Source: Steroidobacteraceae bacterium (lineage in GTDB: Bacteria > Pseudomonadota > Gammaproteobacteria > Steroidobacterales > Steroidobacteraceae). Taken from it: DNA of 59,730 nucleotides. The stretch is from NCBI GenBank assembly GCA_017853555.1, contig JAFMJH010000012.1, positions 1-59,730 on the forward strand, written 5' to 3'. Made by a program: the position numbers and the translations under genes. Under the pieces are notes generated by a model that saw only the letters and a list, made by a program, of their open reading frames with translations, was not told the origin of the DNA and made no database searches. This document shows positions 30,218 to 39,227 of the stretch, piece by piece (the first letter of the stretch is position 1; the number at the start of each line of letters is the position of its first letter).

Positions 30218-31651
30218 ATGTTCAAGCAATCACTACAGCTGAAGCTCGGCCAGAGCCTCACCATGACGCCGCAGTTGCAGCAGGCGATCCGCCTGTTGCA
30301 GATGCCGACGGCCGAATTGCAGGCGCACATCGCCGAGCTGCTCGAAACCAACGTGATGCTCGAGCAGGAAGAGCCCGAAGAGGAAGAGCTCGCCGTCCCC
30401 TTCGCCGAGCTCGACCCGCGCACCACGCAGGCCGAAGAGCCCTCGACGCCGGAAGTCGAAATCATCGACGAGCCCTGGGCCGACCGCGTCGGCACCAGCA
30501 GCGACAGCGCCGGTGCGGGCAGCGCCGATGACGACGACCGCCAGAACGAAGTCGCCGACGGGCGCGGCGAAAGCCTGCGCGATCACCTGCTCGCCCAACT
30601 TGAACTGGCGGGCTTGTCGAGCGACGACCTCGCCACCGCCACCACCATCGTCGATGCGTTGAACGAAGACGGCTATCTCACCGAATCGCTGGCCGAGATC
30701 GCCGCCTCGCTCGCCCCCGAAATCGAACGCGACGAAGACGAAATCGAACGCGTGCTCATGCTCGTGCAGATGCTCGAGCCGGCCGGCGTCGCCGCGCGCA
30801 CGCTCGCCGAGTGCCTCACCCTGCAACTCGATCAACTCGAAGCGGACACGCCCGGACTCGAGCTGGCGCGCCGCATCGTCGAGCAACACCTCGAACTGCT
30901 TGCGCTGCGCGACCTCACGCCGCTCGCCAAAGCGACCGCCGCCGAGCCCGGCGAACTCGCCGTCGCCGTCGCGCTGGTGAGAGCCTGCCACCCCCGACCC
31001 GGGTCGGTGATCAGCGCCTCGACACCCGAATACATCGTGCCCGACGTCTACGTGCGCCGCACCGAACGCGGCTGGGCGGTCGAGCTGAACCCCGGCACGC
31101 TGCCGCGGCTGCGGCTGAACCACGGCTATGCCGGCATGCTCGGCCGCAACTCGGGCCACACCACGCTCACCACCCAGCTGCAGGAAGCGCGCTGGCTGCT
31201 CAAAAGCCTGGAAATCCGCAACGAGACGCTGCTCAAGGTCGCCAAGGCCATCGTCGAGCGGCAGGCCGATTTCCTCGAGCAAGGCGAGGAGCACATGCGG
31301 CCGATGATCCTCAAGGACATCGCCGCGGCCATCGCGATGCACGAATCGACCATCTCGCGGGTGACCTCGGGAAAATACCTACACTCGCCCCGGGGGGTGT
31401 TCGAACTGCGATACTTCTTCTCGAGTCAGGTCGAAGGTGGCGACGGCCAAGGCACCTCCTCGACGGCGATACGCGCGAAGATTCGCAAGCTCGTACGCGA
31501 AGAGGACCCGGCCGATCCGCTCTCCGACAGCCGGCTCGCCGAGCTGCTCTCCGCCGAAGGCATTCCGGTCGCACGACGAACGGTGGCCAAGTACCGCGAG
31601 AGTCTCGGTATCGACTCGTCGGCCGAGCGCAAGCGCACCGGCTCACGTTAA
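30218..31651 (+). CDS. rpoN: RNA polymerase sigma-54 factor RpoN
   Basis: Sigma-54 directs RNA polymerase to -24/-12 promoters that need AAA+ activators. The 477 residues show the Gln/Leu-rich region I (LKLGQSLTMTPQLQQAIRLL), a long acidic region II (about 48-115), the core-binding and HTH domains, and the RpoN box ARRTVAKYRE at 452-461. The gene is in its usual place after lptB. All regions look intact. Confidence 0.98.
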   Translation: MFKQSLQLKLGQSLTMTPQLQQAIRLLQMPTAELQAHIAELLETNVMLEQEEPEEEELAVPFAELDPRTTQAEEPSTPEVEIIDEPWADRVGTSSDSAGAGSADDDDRQNEVADGRGESLRDHLLAQLELAGLSSDDLATATTIVDALNEDGYLTESLAEIAASLAPEIERDEDEIERVLMLVQMLEPAGVAARTLAECLTLQLDQLEADTPGLELARRIVEQHLELLALRDLTPLAKATAAEPGELAVAVALVRACHPRPGSVISASTPEYIVPDVYVRRTERGWAVELNPGTLPRLRLNHGYAGMLGRNSGHTTLTTQLQEARWLLKSLEIRNETLLKVAKAIVERQADFLEQGEEHMRPMILKDIAAAIAMHESTISRVTSGKYLHSPRGVFELRYFFSSQVEGGDGQGTSSTAIRAKIRKLVREEDPADPLSDSRLAELLSAEGIPVARRTVAKYRESLGIDSSAERKRTGSR

Positions 31652-31676
31652 CCTTGCCCCAACAGGGAGACACCGC

Positions 31677-31994
31677 ATGCAGATGTCGATTACGGGACAC
31701 CACGTCGAAGTCACCGAAGCGTTGCGCGCGTACGTCGAGAAGCGCATGGCGCGCATCGTGCGCCACTTCGACCACCTCATCGATGCGCACTTCGTGCTGT
31801 CGGTCGAAAAGCTGCGCCACAAGGCCGATGCCACGCTCAAAATACCGGGCAACGACATTCATGCGTCGGCCGAGGACGGCAACATGTACGCCGCCATCGA
31901 CGCACTCGCCGACAAACTCGACGGCATCGTGCGCAAGCGCAAGGACAAAGCGACCGATCATCACGCCCAGGAGGGCCGCAGCGCGCGTCAGTGA
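31677..31994 (+). CDS. hpf: Ribosome hibernation promoting factor (short form)
   Basis: HPF binds the 30S subunit in stationary phase and promotes 100S ribosome dimers. From the ATG at 31677, behind GGGAGA, it has 105 residues starting MQMSITGHHVEVTEALRAYV, with the second motif MYAAIDALADKLD. This is the short form lacking the C-terminal dimerisation domain, as in E. coli. In relatives ptsN comes next; here rapZ follows after 17 bases. Confidence 0.95.
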   Translation: MQMSITGHHVEVTEALRAYVEKRMARIVRHFDHLIDAHFVLSVEKLRHKADATLKIPGNDIHASAEDGNMYAAIDALADKLDGIVRKRKDKATDHHAQEGRSARQ

Positions 31995-32011
31995 GCGTGC
32001 TGCGATGAGCC

Positions 32012-32881
32012 ATGCGCATCATCCTCGTCAGCGGGCTGTCCGGCGCCGGCAAGAGCGTCGTGCTGCGCGCGCTCGAGGACATGGGCTATTACTGCGTCGA
32101 CAATCTGCCGGCGTCGATGCTCGAGCCGTTCGTCGCGCACACCTTGCGCACGGGTGAGCGCGCCTACCGCGACACCGCGATCGGCGTCGACGCCCGCGAC
32201 TCGGATCTGCTCGCGGCCAAAGTTCCGGAGACCATGGCGGAACTGCGCCGCAGCGGTCTGCGCTGCGAACTTTTGGTGGTACTCGCCTCGGACTCCGAAC
32301 TGCTGCGCCGCTTCGGCCAGACGAAGCGGCGTCATCCGCTGCTGCGCGACGGCGTCTCGCTGCAGGAAGCGATCGGGCTCGAACGCGAACTGCTCGACCC
32401 GGTCGTGCAAGCCGCGGATCTCGTCATCGACACCTCCGACATGGGCGTGCACGCGCTCGGCGATCTCGTCGTGCAGCGCATCGACCAACGCAAAGCCGAT
32501 CAACTGTCGGTGACGCTGGTGTCGTTCGGTTTCAAATTCGGCATTCCGGGCGATTGCGACTTCGTCTTCGATGCGCGCATCCTGCCGAACCCCTATTGGG
32601 AATCGTCCCTGCGCTCGCTCACCGGCGGCGACCCGGCCGTGGTGCAGTACCTCGACTCGCAACCGCAGGTGCAAACGCTGCTCGCGGAATACGAAGAATT
32701 CATCCGCGCACGCATCGGCGAGTATCGCGGCGTGCGACGTCGCTACATCACGCTCGGCATCGGCTGCACGGGCGGACAACATCGCTCGGTGTATCTGGTC
32801 AATCGCCTGACCGAACGGCTCGCCTCGCAAGCCCCCGGCATCATCAGCCGCCACAGCGCACTCGCGAAGCGCACCTCGTGA
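32012..32881 (+). CDS. rapZ: RNase adapter protein RapZ
   Basis: RapZ is a P-loop protein that in E. coli binds the GlmZ sRNA and directs RNase E to it, tuning glucosamine-6-phosphate synthesis. The 289 residues have Walker A GLSGAGKS (8-15), DNLPASMLEPF, SFGFKFGIPGDCDFVFDARILPNPYW (adjoining motifs) and GCTGGQHRSVYL in the C-terminal sensor domain. It is coupled to mgtE by a GTGA overlap. The PTS-Ntr genes that normally flank rapZ are absent. Confidence 0.96.
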   Translation: MRIILVSGLSGAGKSVVLRALEDMGYYCVDNLPASMLEPFVAHTLRTGERAYRDTAIGVDARDSDLLAAKVPETMAELRRSGLRCELLVVLASDSELLRRFGQTKRRHPLLRDGVSLQEAIGLERELLDPVVQAADLVIDTSDMGVHALGDLVVQRIDQRKADQLSVTLVSFGFKFGIPGDCDFVFDARILPNPYWESSLRSLTGGDPAVVQYLDSQPQVQTLLAEYEEFIRARIGEYRGVRRRYITLGIGCTGGQHRSVYLVNRLTERLASQAPGIISRHSALAKRTS

Positions 32882-34224
32882 CCGCCAGCAAGAAGGACAT
32901 GCGCCTCGGCGCGCTGCGCGAGGCGTTGGCCTCGGGCACCCTGCGCCCGGCGCAGCGCATGGTCGCCGCGATGCACCCCGCCGAAATCGCCTTGCTGCTC
33001 GAATCGCTCCCGCCGCGTCAGCGCGAACTCGTCTGGGAATTCGTCGACAAGGACATCGAAGGCGACGTGCTCGTCGAGCTCAACGAGAACGTGCGCAACG
33101 AGCTCATCGAAGAAATGGAGACCGCCGAACTGGTCGCGGCCGCCGAGGGCATGGAGCTCGACGATCTCGCCGACATCGTGCGCGACCTGCCCGAGGCCGT
33201 CACTTTGCAGGTACTGCGCTCGATGGACCAGCGCGATCGCGAACGTCTGCGCAACGTGCTCTCCTGGCCCGAAGACAGCGCGGGCGGTCTCATGAACACC
33301 GACACCGTGTCGGTGCGCGCCGACGTCACGCTCGAAGTCGTGCTGCGTTATCTGCGCATGCGCGGCGACTTGCCGCCGCGCACCGACAGCCTGTTCGTCG
33401 TCGATCGCGACGATCGGTATCTCGGCACCATCGGTCTCACCCGCATCATCACCGGCGACCCCGACGACACGGTGGGCGAGAGCCTCGACACCGACGCGCC
33501 GCGCATCGAGCCCGAAACCGCCGCGCACGACGTGGCGCAACTTTTCCAGGACCGCGATCTCGTCTCGGCCGCCGTCGTCGGGCACGAAGGCAAGTTGATC
33601 GGACGCATCACCGTCGACGACGTCGTGGACGTCATCCGCGAAGAAGCCGAACACTCGGTGCTCTCGATGGCCGGCCTGCAGGACGACGAAGACTTGTTCG
33701 CCGCGATCGTGCCCTCCGCGCAGCGCCGCATGCTCTGGCTCGGCATCAATCTCGTCACCGCCTTCCTCGCCGCCTCGGTCGTCAAAACCTTCGAAGGGAC
33801 GATCGAAAAAGTGGCGGCGCTCGCGGCGCTGATGCCGATCGTCGCCTCGATGGGCGGCATCGCGGGCACCCAGACCGTGACGCTCATCATCCGCGGCCTT
33901 GCGCTTGGTCAGGTGCAATGGGCGAATGCGCGCTGGCTGCTCTTCAAAGAAATCGCGGTCGCCGGCTTCAACGGCTTCATCTGGGCGGTGGTCGTCGGCA
34001 TGGTGACGGTGTTCTGGTTCGGCACCTGGAAGATCGCCGGCGTGATCGCCGCATCGATGTTGATCAACCTGCTGGCGGCGGCGATCGTCGGCGTGGTCGT
34101 GCCGCTCACCCTGCGCCGCTTCTCGATCGACCCCGCACTGTCGGCCGGCGTGATCCTGACCACCTTCACCGATTGCATCGGTTTCGCGACCTTGCTCGGC
34201 CTCGGCGCCTGGTTTTTGACCTGA
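32878..34224 (+). CDS. mgtE: Magnesium transporter MgtE
   Basis: MgtE is a Mg2+-gated channel in the inner membrane. The GTG at 32878 gives 448 residues: an N-domain of helical repeats (HPAEIALLLESLPP), paired CBS domains starting about SAGGLMNTD and including RITVDDVVDVI, a connecting helix, and five C-terminal membrane helices with MPIVASMGGIAGTQT at the pore. The next gene on the other strand ends one base past its stop, leaving no room for a separate terminator. Confidence 0.95.
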   Translation: MTASKKDMRLGALREALASGTLRPAQRMVAAMHPAEIALLLESLPPRQRELVWEFVDKDIEGDVLVELNENVRNELIEEMETAELVAAAEGMELDDLADIVRDLPEAVTLQVLRSMDQRDRERLRNVLSWPEDSAGGLMNTDTVSVRADVTLEVVLRYLRMRGDLPPRTDSLFVVDRDDRYLGTIGLTRIITGDPDDTVGESLDTDAPRIEPETAAHDVAQLFQDRDLVSAAVVGHEGKLIGRITVDDVVDVIREEAEHSVLSMAGLQDDEDLFAAIVPSAQRRMLWLGINLVTAFLAASVVKTFEGTIEKVAALAALMPIVASMGGIAGTQTVTLIIRGLALGQVQWANARWLLFKEIAVAGFNGFIWAVVVGMVTVFWFGTWKIAGVIAASMLINLLAAAIVGVVVPLTLRRFSIDPALSAGVILTTFTDCIGFATLLGLGAWFLT

Positions 34225-34225
34225 T

Positions 34226-35089
34226 TCAGCCGGTGAGTCGACCGGCCTGGTAATCCGCGATCGCCTGTTCGATTTCGGCGCGCGTAGTCATCACGAACGG
34301 CCCGTACTGCACCACCGGCTCGCCGATCGGTGCGGCCGCGAGCATCAAAAATCGTGCGCCTTGCTCGCCGGCCGACACTTCGAGTCGCTCGCCCGCACCG
34401 AAGATCGCGGCATGTCGCCGGACGATCGCGAGGCGCGCGCCCTGCTCCGACTCCGCCTGCAACTCGCCCTCGAACACGTAGACCAGCGCCGAATGCGTCG
34501 CGGGCAAAGATTCGACGAACCTGCCGCCTGCGGGCAGCTCGACGTCGATGTAGACGGGCGCGGTGCTCACGCCCGAGACCGGACCCTCGAACACCCGATC
34601 GTCGTGCTGCCATCGGCCGGCGACGACTTTGACGCGCAAGCCGGTCGCGTCGCGGAATTCGGGAATCTGCGCGGCGGCGATGTCGCGATATCCCGCCGGC
34701 CCCATTTTTTCGCGCGCCGGCAAATTGATCCACAACTGGAAGCCGCGCATCCGTCCGCTTTGCTGTTGCGGCATTTCGGAGTGGATGATGCCGCGCCCTG
34801 CCGTCATCCATTGCACGTCGCCTGCGCCGAGCAACCCGACGTTGCCGAGATGATCCTCGTGGCGCATGCGCCCTTCGAGCATGTAGGTGACGGTCTCGAA
34901 GCCGCGATGCGGGTGTGCAGGGAAGCCCGCGATGTATTCGTCCGGCCGATCGCTGCCGAATTCGTCGAGCATCAGAAAGGGATCGAGTCGCGCGAATTGC
35001 GACTGACCGAGACTGCGGTACAAGGTGACCCCCGCACCATCGGAGGTGCGTTGCGCCGCAATCAGACGCTGAACTCGTCGGCTGCTCAT
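34226..35089 (-). CDS. Pirin family protein
   Basis: A bicupin of the pirin family, 287 residues. The N-terminal cupin contains the metal-binding set [15 protein letters not shown] plus HEDHLGN (His residues and Glu), as in E. coli YhhW, which acts as a quercetin dioxygenase in vitro. [14 protein letters not shown] is the family's other hallmark. The C-terminal cupin lacks obvious ligands, as usual. It is coupled to the patatin-like gene by a four-base overlap. Physiological role unknown; an oxidative or redox-related function is only a guess. Confidence 0.9.
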   Translation of the reverse strand: MSSRRVQRLIAAQRTSDGAGVTLYRSLGQSQFARLDPFLMLDEFGSDRPDEYIAGFPAHPHRGFETVTYMLEGRMRHEDHLGNVGLLGAGDVQWMTAGRGIIHSEMPQQQSGRMRGFQLWINLPAREKMGPAGYRDIAAAQIPEFRDATGLRVKVVAGRWQHDDRVFEGPVSGVSTAPVYIDVELPAGGRFVESLPATHSALVYVFEGELQAESEQGARLAIVRRHAAIFGAGERLEVSAGEQGARFLMLAAAPIGEPVVQYGPFVMTTRAEIEQAIADYQAGRLTG

Positions 35090-36261
35090 GATGGACGTCC
35101 TGCCTCGAAAAATTTTTCCAACGATGCGCGTTGCGCGAGCGTGTCGCGCCGGCCTTGCGCGATCAGCTCGCGCGTATAACTCGCTTCGAACAACAGATAA
35201 CTCGCCAACAGACCGCCCGCCGCGCCGCCGGCACCCATCACGCGCAGCAAGGTCCGCAAGCTGCGCGGCAAGGCATCGCCGTGACGCGCGGCGACTTGCC
35301 GCGGATCTTCACGCGGCGCCAAACGCAAGGCCTCGACGCGCCGCCACGGCACGCCGCTGCGCCCCGATTCCGAAGCCCGCGCACCGACGGCACCGCTTTC
35401 GAGCGCGCGATTGACGCGATTCAATACTTCGAGATCGGCATCGATCTGATCGCCGAACAAGGCATCGAGCATGAAGCCGAACAACTGTCCCGCACTCGGA
35501 CCGCCCTCGCCCGCAACACCCGTGCCGGCGGCATCCGGCGCGCGCACGCCGACGATGAGCATGCGGTCGGCGCCGAGATGGATCGCCGGCGACAACGGCG
35601 TGAGTTGGCGCATCGCGCCGTCGCCATAGTGTTGCGCGCCGAGCGGGACGGACGGAAACAGAAACGGAATCGCGGCACTCGCCATCAGGTGATCGAGCGT
35701 CAGCGCCTGCCGTCGACCCGCGCTGTGCGGACCGCGCCACTCGGGGACGCCCTCGGCCGCTTCGAAGAACACGTCTTGCCGCCCGCCCGAATAACTGGTC
35801 GCCGCGAGCGCGATGGCGTGCAGATGTCCCGCTGCGACGTTGGCGCGCACGCGCTCCCAGTCGATGCGCGCGCGCAGCAAATCGCGCAGCGGCGTGTTGT
35901 CGAACAAAGAGCGCGGCGCGGACACGAGGCGTCCGCCCGACAGCGCCGCGAGCAACCAGCGCGAACCGGCCCGCAACATCGAGGTCGTGTCCGCGCGCAA
36001 CACCTGCTCGACGCGGAAATTCGCCCACACCTGTTCGAGCCGTGCGACGCCGTCCTGCCAATCGTGCGCATAAGCGGCAAGCACGGCCGCGCAAACGCCC
36101 CCCGCCGAGGTGCCGACGACGATGTCGAAGGGCGCGCGCGGACCGGGGCGCAACTCGGCCAAAGCCTTCAACACGCCGACTTGATAAGCCGCGCGGGCAC
36201 CACCGCCGGTGAGCACCAAGGCGACGCGCCCGGCCGAGGCACTGCTAGGTGGTTGAGTCAT
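35086..36261 (-). CDS. Patatin-like phospholipase family protein
   Basis: A serine acyl hydrolase of the patatin family with a Ser-Asp dyad. The 391 residues show the oxyanion loop [12 protein letters not shown] (18-29), nucleophile GTSAG (Ser52), and a catalytic DGAMR motif in place of the common DGG. C-terminal residues around 340-360 are hydrophobic and could bind the membrane. No signal peptide is seen, so it is probably cytoplasmic or peripheral. It is the first gene of a two-gene unit with the pirin homologue. Substrate unknown. Confidence 0.88.
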   Translation of the reverse strand: MTQPPSSASAGRVALVLTGGGARAAYQVGVLKALAELRPGPRAPFDIVVGTSAGGVCAAVLAAYAHDWQDGVARLEQVWANFRVEQVLRADTTSMLRAGSRWLLAALSGGRLVSAPRSLFDNTPLRDLLRARIDWERVRANVAAGHLHAIALAATSYSGGRQDVFFEAAEGVPEWRGPHSAGRRQALTLDHLMASAAIPFLFPSVPLGAQHYGDGAMRQLTPLSPAIHLGADRMLIVGVRAPDAAGTGVAGEGGPSAGQLFGFMLDALFGDQIDADLEVLNRVNRALESGAVGARASESGRSGVPWRRVEALRLAPREDPRQVAARHGDALPRSLRTLLRVMGAGGAAGGLLASYLLFEASYTRELIAQGRRDTLAQRASLEKFFEAGRPS

Positions 36262-36332
36262 GACGGAATTGTGCCGTACCTCTGCAACACGCGGGTTATC
36301 TTATCGTCCAACCCACCCCGAGGAGACACGCC

Positions 36333-36887
36333 ATGCCCACGTCCCGCCGCTCGACATTCCCGGTCGCGATCCTGGCCCTCGTCGCCACGCTCGCTGCGCT
36401 CGCCGGCAGCGAAGCGACCGCCGCCGCACCCAAAGTCGGCGCCGCGGCGCCCGAGTTCCGCCTGCAGGATCAAGCCGGCAAGTGGGTCACGTTGCAGGAG
36501 CAACGCGGCAAATGGGTCGTGCTGTATTTTTATCCGAAGGACAACACGCCCGGTTGCACCACCCAGGCCTGCGGCTTCCGCGACGACATCTTCGCGTTCC
36601 GCCGCGCGAACGCGACCATCCTCGGCATCAGCGTCGACGACGTCGAGTCGCACGACAAATTCGCCAAGGAGCACAGCCTGCCCTTCAGCATCCTCGCCGA
36701 CAGCAGCAAACAGACCACCAAAACCTACGGCGTGCTGTATCGCGCGCTCGGCTTGTTCGAGATGGCGCATCGCGAAACCTTCATCATCGACCCGCAAGGG
36801 CGCATCGCCAAGCACTACGCCGACGTCGACACCGAAGGCCACTCCAAGCTCGTGCTCACCGACCTCAAAAAACTCCAGGGCGGCTGA
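36333..36887 (+). CDS. Exported peroxiredoxin, BCP/PrxQ-like
   Basis: A thiol peroxidase of the AhpC/TSA family that should reduce peroxides in the periplasm. The 184 residues begin with a Sec signal peptide (about 1-31, ending ATAAA), followed by the BCP-type active site YPKDNTPGCTTQACGFRD, with peroxidatic Cys and a second Cys five residues later, the atypical two-Cys pattern. GAGGAGA precedes the ATG. Most BCP proteins are cytoplasmic, so the signal is notable. A Tat-exported DUF1838 protein follows after 65 bases. Confidence 0.88.
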   Translation: MPTSRRSTFPVAILALVATLAALAGSEATAAAPKVGAAAPEFRLQDQAGKWVTLQEQRGKWVVLYFYPKDNTPGCTTQACGFRDDIFAFRRANATILGISVDDVESHDKFAKEHSLPFSILADSSKQTTKTYGVLYRALGLFEMAHRETFIIDPQGRIAKHYADVDTEGHSKLVLTDLKKLQGG

Positions 36888-36952
36888 CGCCGACGCGGCG
36901 CACGCCTGACGATTTCTTTGATCCGTTTCAGATTCCCAGGGGGATACCACTC

Positions 36953-37990
36953 ATGTCGAAGCAAACAGAAACACTGACCGACCCGACGCGTCGCGACTTC
37001 CTCGGAACCGCGAGCGGCGCGGGCGCCATGCTCGCCGCCGGCGCGACGGGCGTCGCCGGCGTGACGCTCGGCGCGGCGACCGCCGCCGCGGCCACCGGCG
37101 CCATGGTGTCGCAGAACGGCTGGGGCAAAGGCCTCGAAGGCCCGTACCTCGACTTGCGCACGGGTCGCGGCAATCAGCTCGCCTATGCCCGCATCCAGGG
37201 CGATCTCGACTTCGGCAAGCAGAAATACTTCTGGTTCAAGGGCTATGGCATGGGCGTGCAGCCCAACAAGAAGATCACCGATCTCATGGGCACGAGCGGC
37301 TTCGGCGCGATCCGCCTGGTGCAAGGTCCGGACGGGGCGATCCGCCGCATGTGCCGCGAAGTCATCGTCTACACCGACCTCAAGAGCGGCGAAGTGCTCG
37401 ACGAATGGCTGAACCCCTACACCAACGAAAAAGTGAAGGCGGTGCACGTCGCCAACGATCCGTTCAATTATCTGATCGAAGACCACTTCCCGGCACCGCC
37501 GTCCTTCGGCGGTCTCAACAAGGAAGCGCCGCCGCGCATCCCCTTCCGTCTGCCGTGGTACCAGCACGGCAGCATGGCCGAAATGGAAATCCACATCCAC
37601 CTGGCGTACCCGAACGCCCTGCAACCGGACAAATGGCCGCGCGAATCGTCGGGCCCGATCGTGCAAGCCTCGGAATTTTTCGCGCACCACATCAAAGTCG
37701 AGGATCTGCAGAACGAGAAACTCACCTCGCTCGACTACACCGGCACCTGGAATCGCATCACGCCGTGGCTGCCGTGGATGCTGATGGGTCAGGCGCCGGG
37801 CGCCGTGCAGTACAACTGCTTCATGGGCACGACCAAAGACCTCGAGCAGGTGCTGTCGCGCAACGTGCTCGACTACTGCCACAAAAACTACGCGAAGTAC
37901 TTCGAGGCACCGACCGAGTGGAGCGACGATCGCAGTCTCTCGAGCCTCGAGCACTACGCGAAGACGCAGAAACCCGCACCCGTGAAATGA
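36953..37990 (+). CDS. Tat-exported DUF1838 family protein
   Basis: The ATG at 36953 follows AGGGGG and gives 345 residues. The N-terminus has a twin-arginine signal (TRRDFLGTA at about 12-20) and a hydrophobic Ala/Gly stretch. The mature part resembles DUF1838, a family without known function; features include GYGMGVQPNK, a conserved region DEWLNPYTNEKV, NDPFNY, and a His-rich MEIHIHL. Tat export suggests that it folds, perhaps with a cofactor, before leaving the cytoplasm. The strong terminator after it and the peroxiredoxin before it suggest a two-gene exported unit. Function not assigned. Confidence 0.75.
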   Translation: MSKQTETLTDPTRRDFLGTASGAGAMLAAGATGVAGVTLGAATAAAATGAMVSQNGWGKGLEGPYLDLRTGRGNQLAYARIQGDLDFGKQKYFWFKGYGMGVQPNKKITDLMGTSGFGAIRLVQGPDGAIRRMCREVIVYTDLKSGEVLDEWLNPYTNEKVKAVHVANDPFNYLIEDHFPAPPSFGGLNKEAPPRIPFRLPWYQHGSMAEMEIHIHLAYPNALQPDKWPRESSGPIVQASEFFAHHIKVEDLQNEKLTSLDYTGTWNRITPWLPWMLMGQAPGAVQYNCFMGTTKDLEQVLSRNVLDYCHKNYAKYFEAPTEWSDDRSLSSLEHYAKTQKPAPVK

Positions 37991-37995
37991 TCGGC

Positions 37996-38029
37996 GGGGC
38001 GCCTTGGAATCCTAAGGCGCCCCTTTTTT
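37996..38029 (+). terminator. Rho-independent terminator after the DUF1838 gene
   Basis: GGGGCGCCTT (37996-38005) pairs perfectly with AAGGCGCCCC (38014-38023) around an eight-base loop and is followed by six T residues. The T tract lies only on the plus-strand side. The 3' end of the convergent VWA gene, including its stop codon at 38012-38014, falls inside the hairpin. Confidence 0.92.
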
Positions 38030-39202
38030 ACGCAAGGCGCGCATCGCGCCGTCCAGCCCCTGCAACGTCAGCGGGAACATGCGCTCGCCCACCAGTTCGC
38101 GCGTGAGGCGCACCGACGGCGTCCACGTCCAGCGCTCCTGCGGCTCGGGGTTCAACCAGACCAGGTGCGGAAAATGCGCCGTGATGCGCTGCATCCACGC
38201 GGCGCCCGACTCTTCGTTCCAGTGCTCCACGCTGCCGCCCGGCTGCACGATTTCGTGGGGGCTCATGGTCGCGTCGCCGACGAACACGACGCGATAGTCG
38301 GGATTGAAGGTGCGCAGCAACTGCAGGGTCGAGGTGCGCTCGGCGTGGCGACGTCGATTGTCCTTCCACAGGCTTTCGTAGACGAAGTTGTGGAAGTAGT
38401 AGTGCTCGAGATGCTTGAACTCGGCGCGCGCGGCCGAGAACAATTCTTCGCAGCTGCGCACGTGATCGTCCATCGAGCCGCCGACGTCGAGCAGCAGCAA
38501 AACTTTGACCGCGTTGCGCCGCTCCGGCACGAGCTTCAGATCGAGCCAGCCCGCGTTGCGCGCCGTCGACTCGACGGTCGCATCGAGATCGAGTTCGTCC
38601 GCGGCACCTTCGCGCGCGAACTTGCGCAAGCGGCGCAGCGCGAGCTTCAAGTTGCGGGTACCGAGCTCGACGTCGCCGTCGAAATTGCGGAAGTCGCGCT
38701 GTTCCCACACTTTGATCGCGCGCCGCTGGCGCCGACCGGCATCACCGATGCGTATCCCCTCGGGGTTGTAGCCGCCCGACCCGAACGGCGAGGTGCCGCC
38801 GGTGCCGATCCATTTGTTGCCGCCCTCGTGACGTTCCTTCTGCTCGGCGAGGCGTTCGCGCAGCTTTTGCAGCAGCTCTTCCCAACTCCCCTGCGACTGC
38901 ACTTTTAGGCGCTCTTGCTCGTCGAAGAGCCGCTCGGCCGCGGCCCGCAACCAATCTGCCGGCACCTCGGCGAGCCACTGTTCGAAAAACCGCTCGGCAC
39001 CTTTGAAGTGCGCCTCGAATACGCGATCGAAGCGATCGTAGTGTCGCTCGTCCTTGACCAGTGACAAGCGCGCAAGATGATAGAACTCGAACGCCGAGCA
39101 GGAGGCCACGCGCGCCGCGAGCCCGTCGAGCAACAACAGGAATTCGGGCAAGGTCACCGGCACGCCCGCCTGCCGCAGTTCGAAGAAGAAGCGGATCAGC
39201 AT
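38012..39202 (-). CDS. VWA domain-containing protein (CoxE-like)
   Basis: A cytoplasmic von Willebrand factor A protein of the type paired with MoxR ATPases. The ATG at 39202 gives 396 residues. A helical N-terminal half is followed by a Gly-rich segment (GGTSPFGSGGYNPEG) and a C-terminal VWA domain starting LLLLDVGGSMDDHV; the MIDAS reads DxGxS, a relaxed form of DxSxS, and VGDATMSPHE supplies another metal residue. It begins 25 bases after moxR. MoxR/VWA pairs act as chaperone-like systems for metal insertion or complex assembly; the target here is not known. Confidence 0.85.
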   Translation of the reverse strand: MLIRFFFELRQAGVPVTLPEFLLLLDGLAARVASCSAFEFYHLARLSLVKDERHYDRFDRVFEAHFKGAERFFEQWLAEVPADWLRAAAERLFDEQERLKVQSQGSWEELLQKLRERLAEQKERHEGGNKWIGTGGTSPFGSGGYNPEGIRIGDAGRRQRRAIKVWEQRDFRNFDGDVELGTRNLKLALRRLRKFAREGAADELDLDATVESTARNAGWLDLKLVPERRNAVKVLLLLDVGGSMDDHVRSCEELFSAARAEFKHLEHYYFHNFVYESLWKDNRRRHAERTSTLQLLRTFNPDYRVVFVGDATMSPHEIVQPGGSVEHWNEESGAAWMQRITAHFPHLVWLNPEPQERWTWTPSVRLTRELVGERMFPLTLQGLDGAMRALRKKGAP

Positions 39203-39227
39203 CGATCGCCCCGTCGCGGCGACCGAC

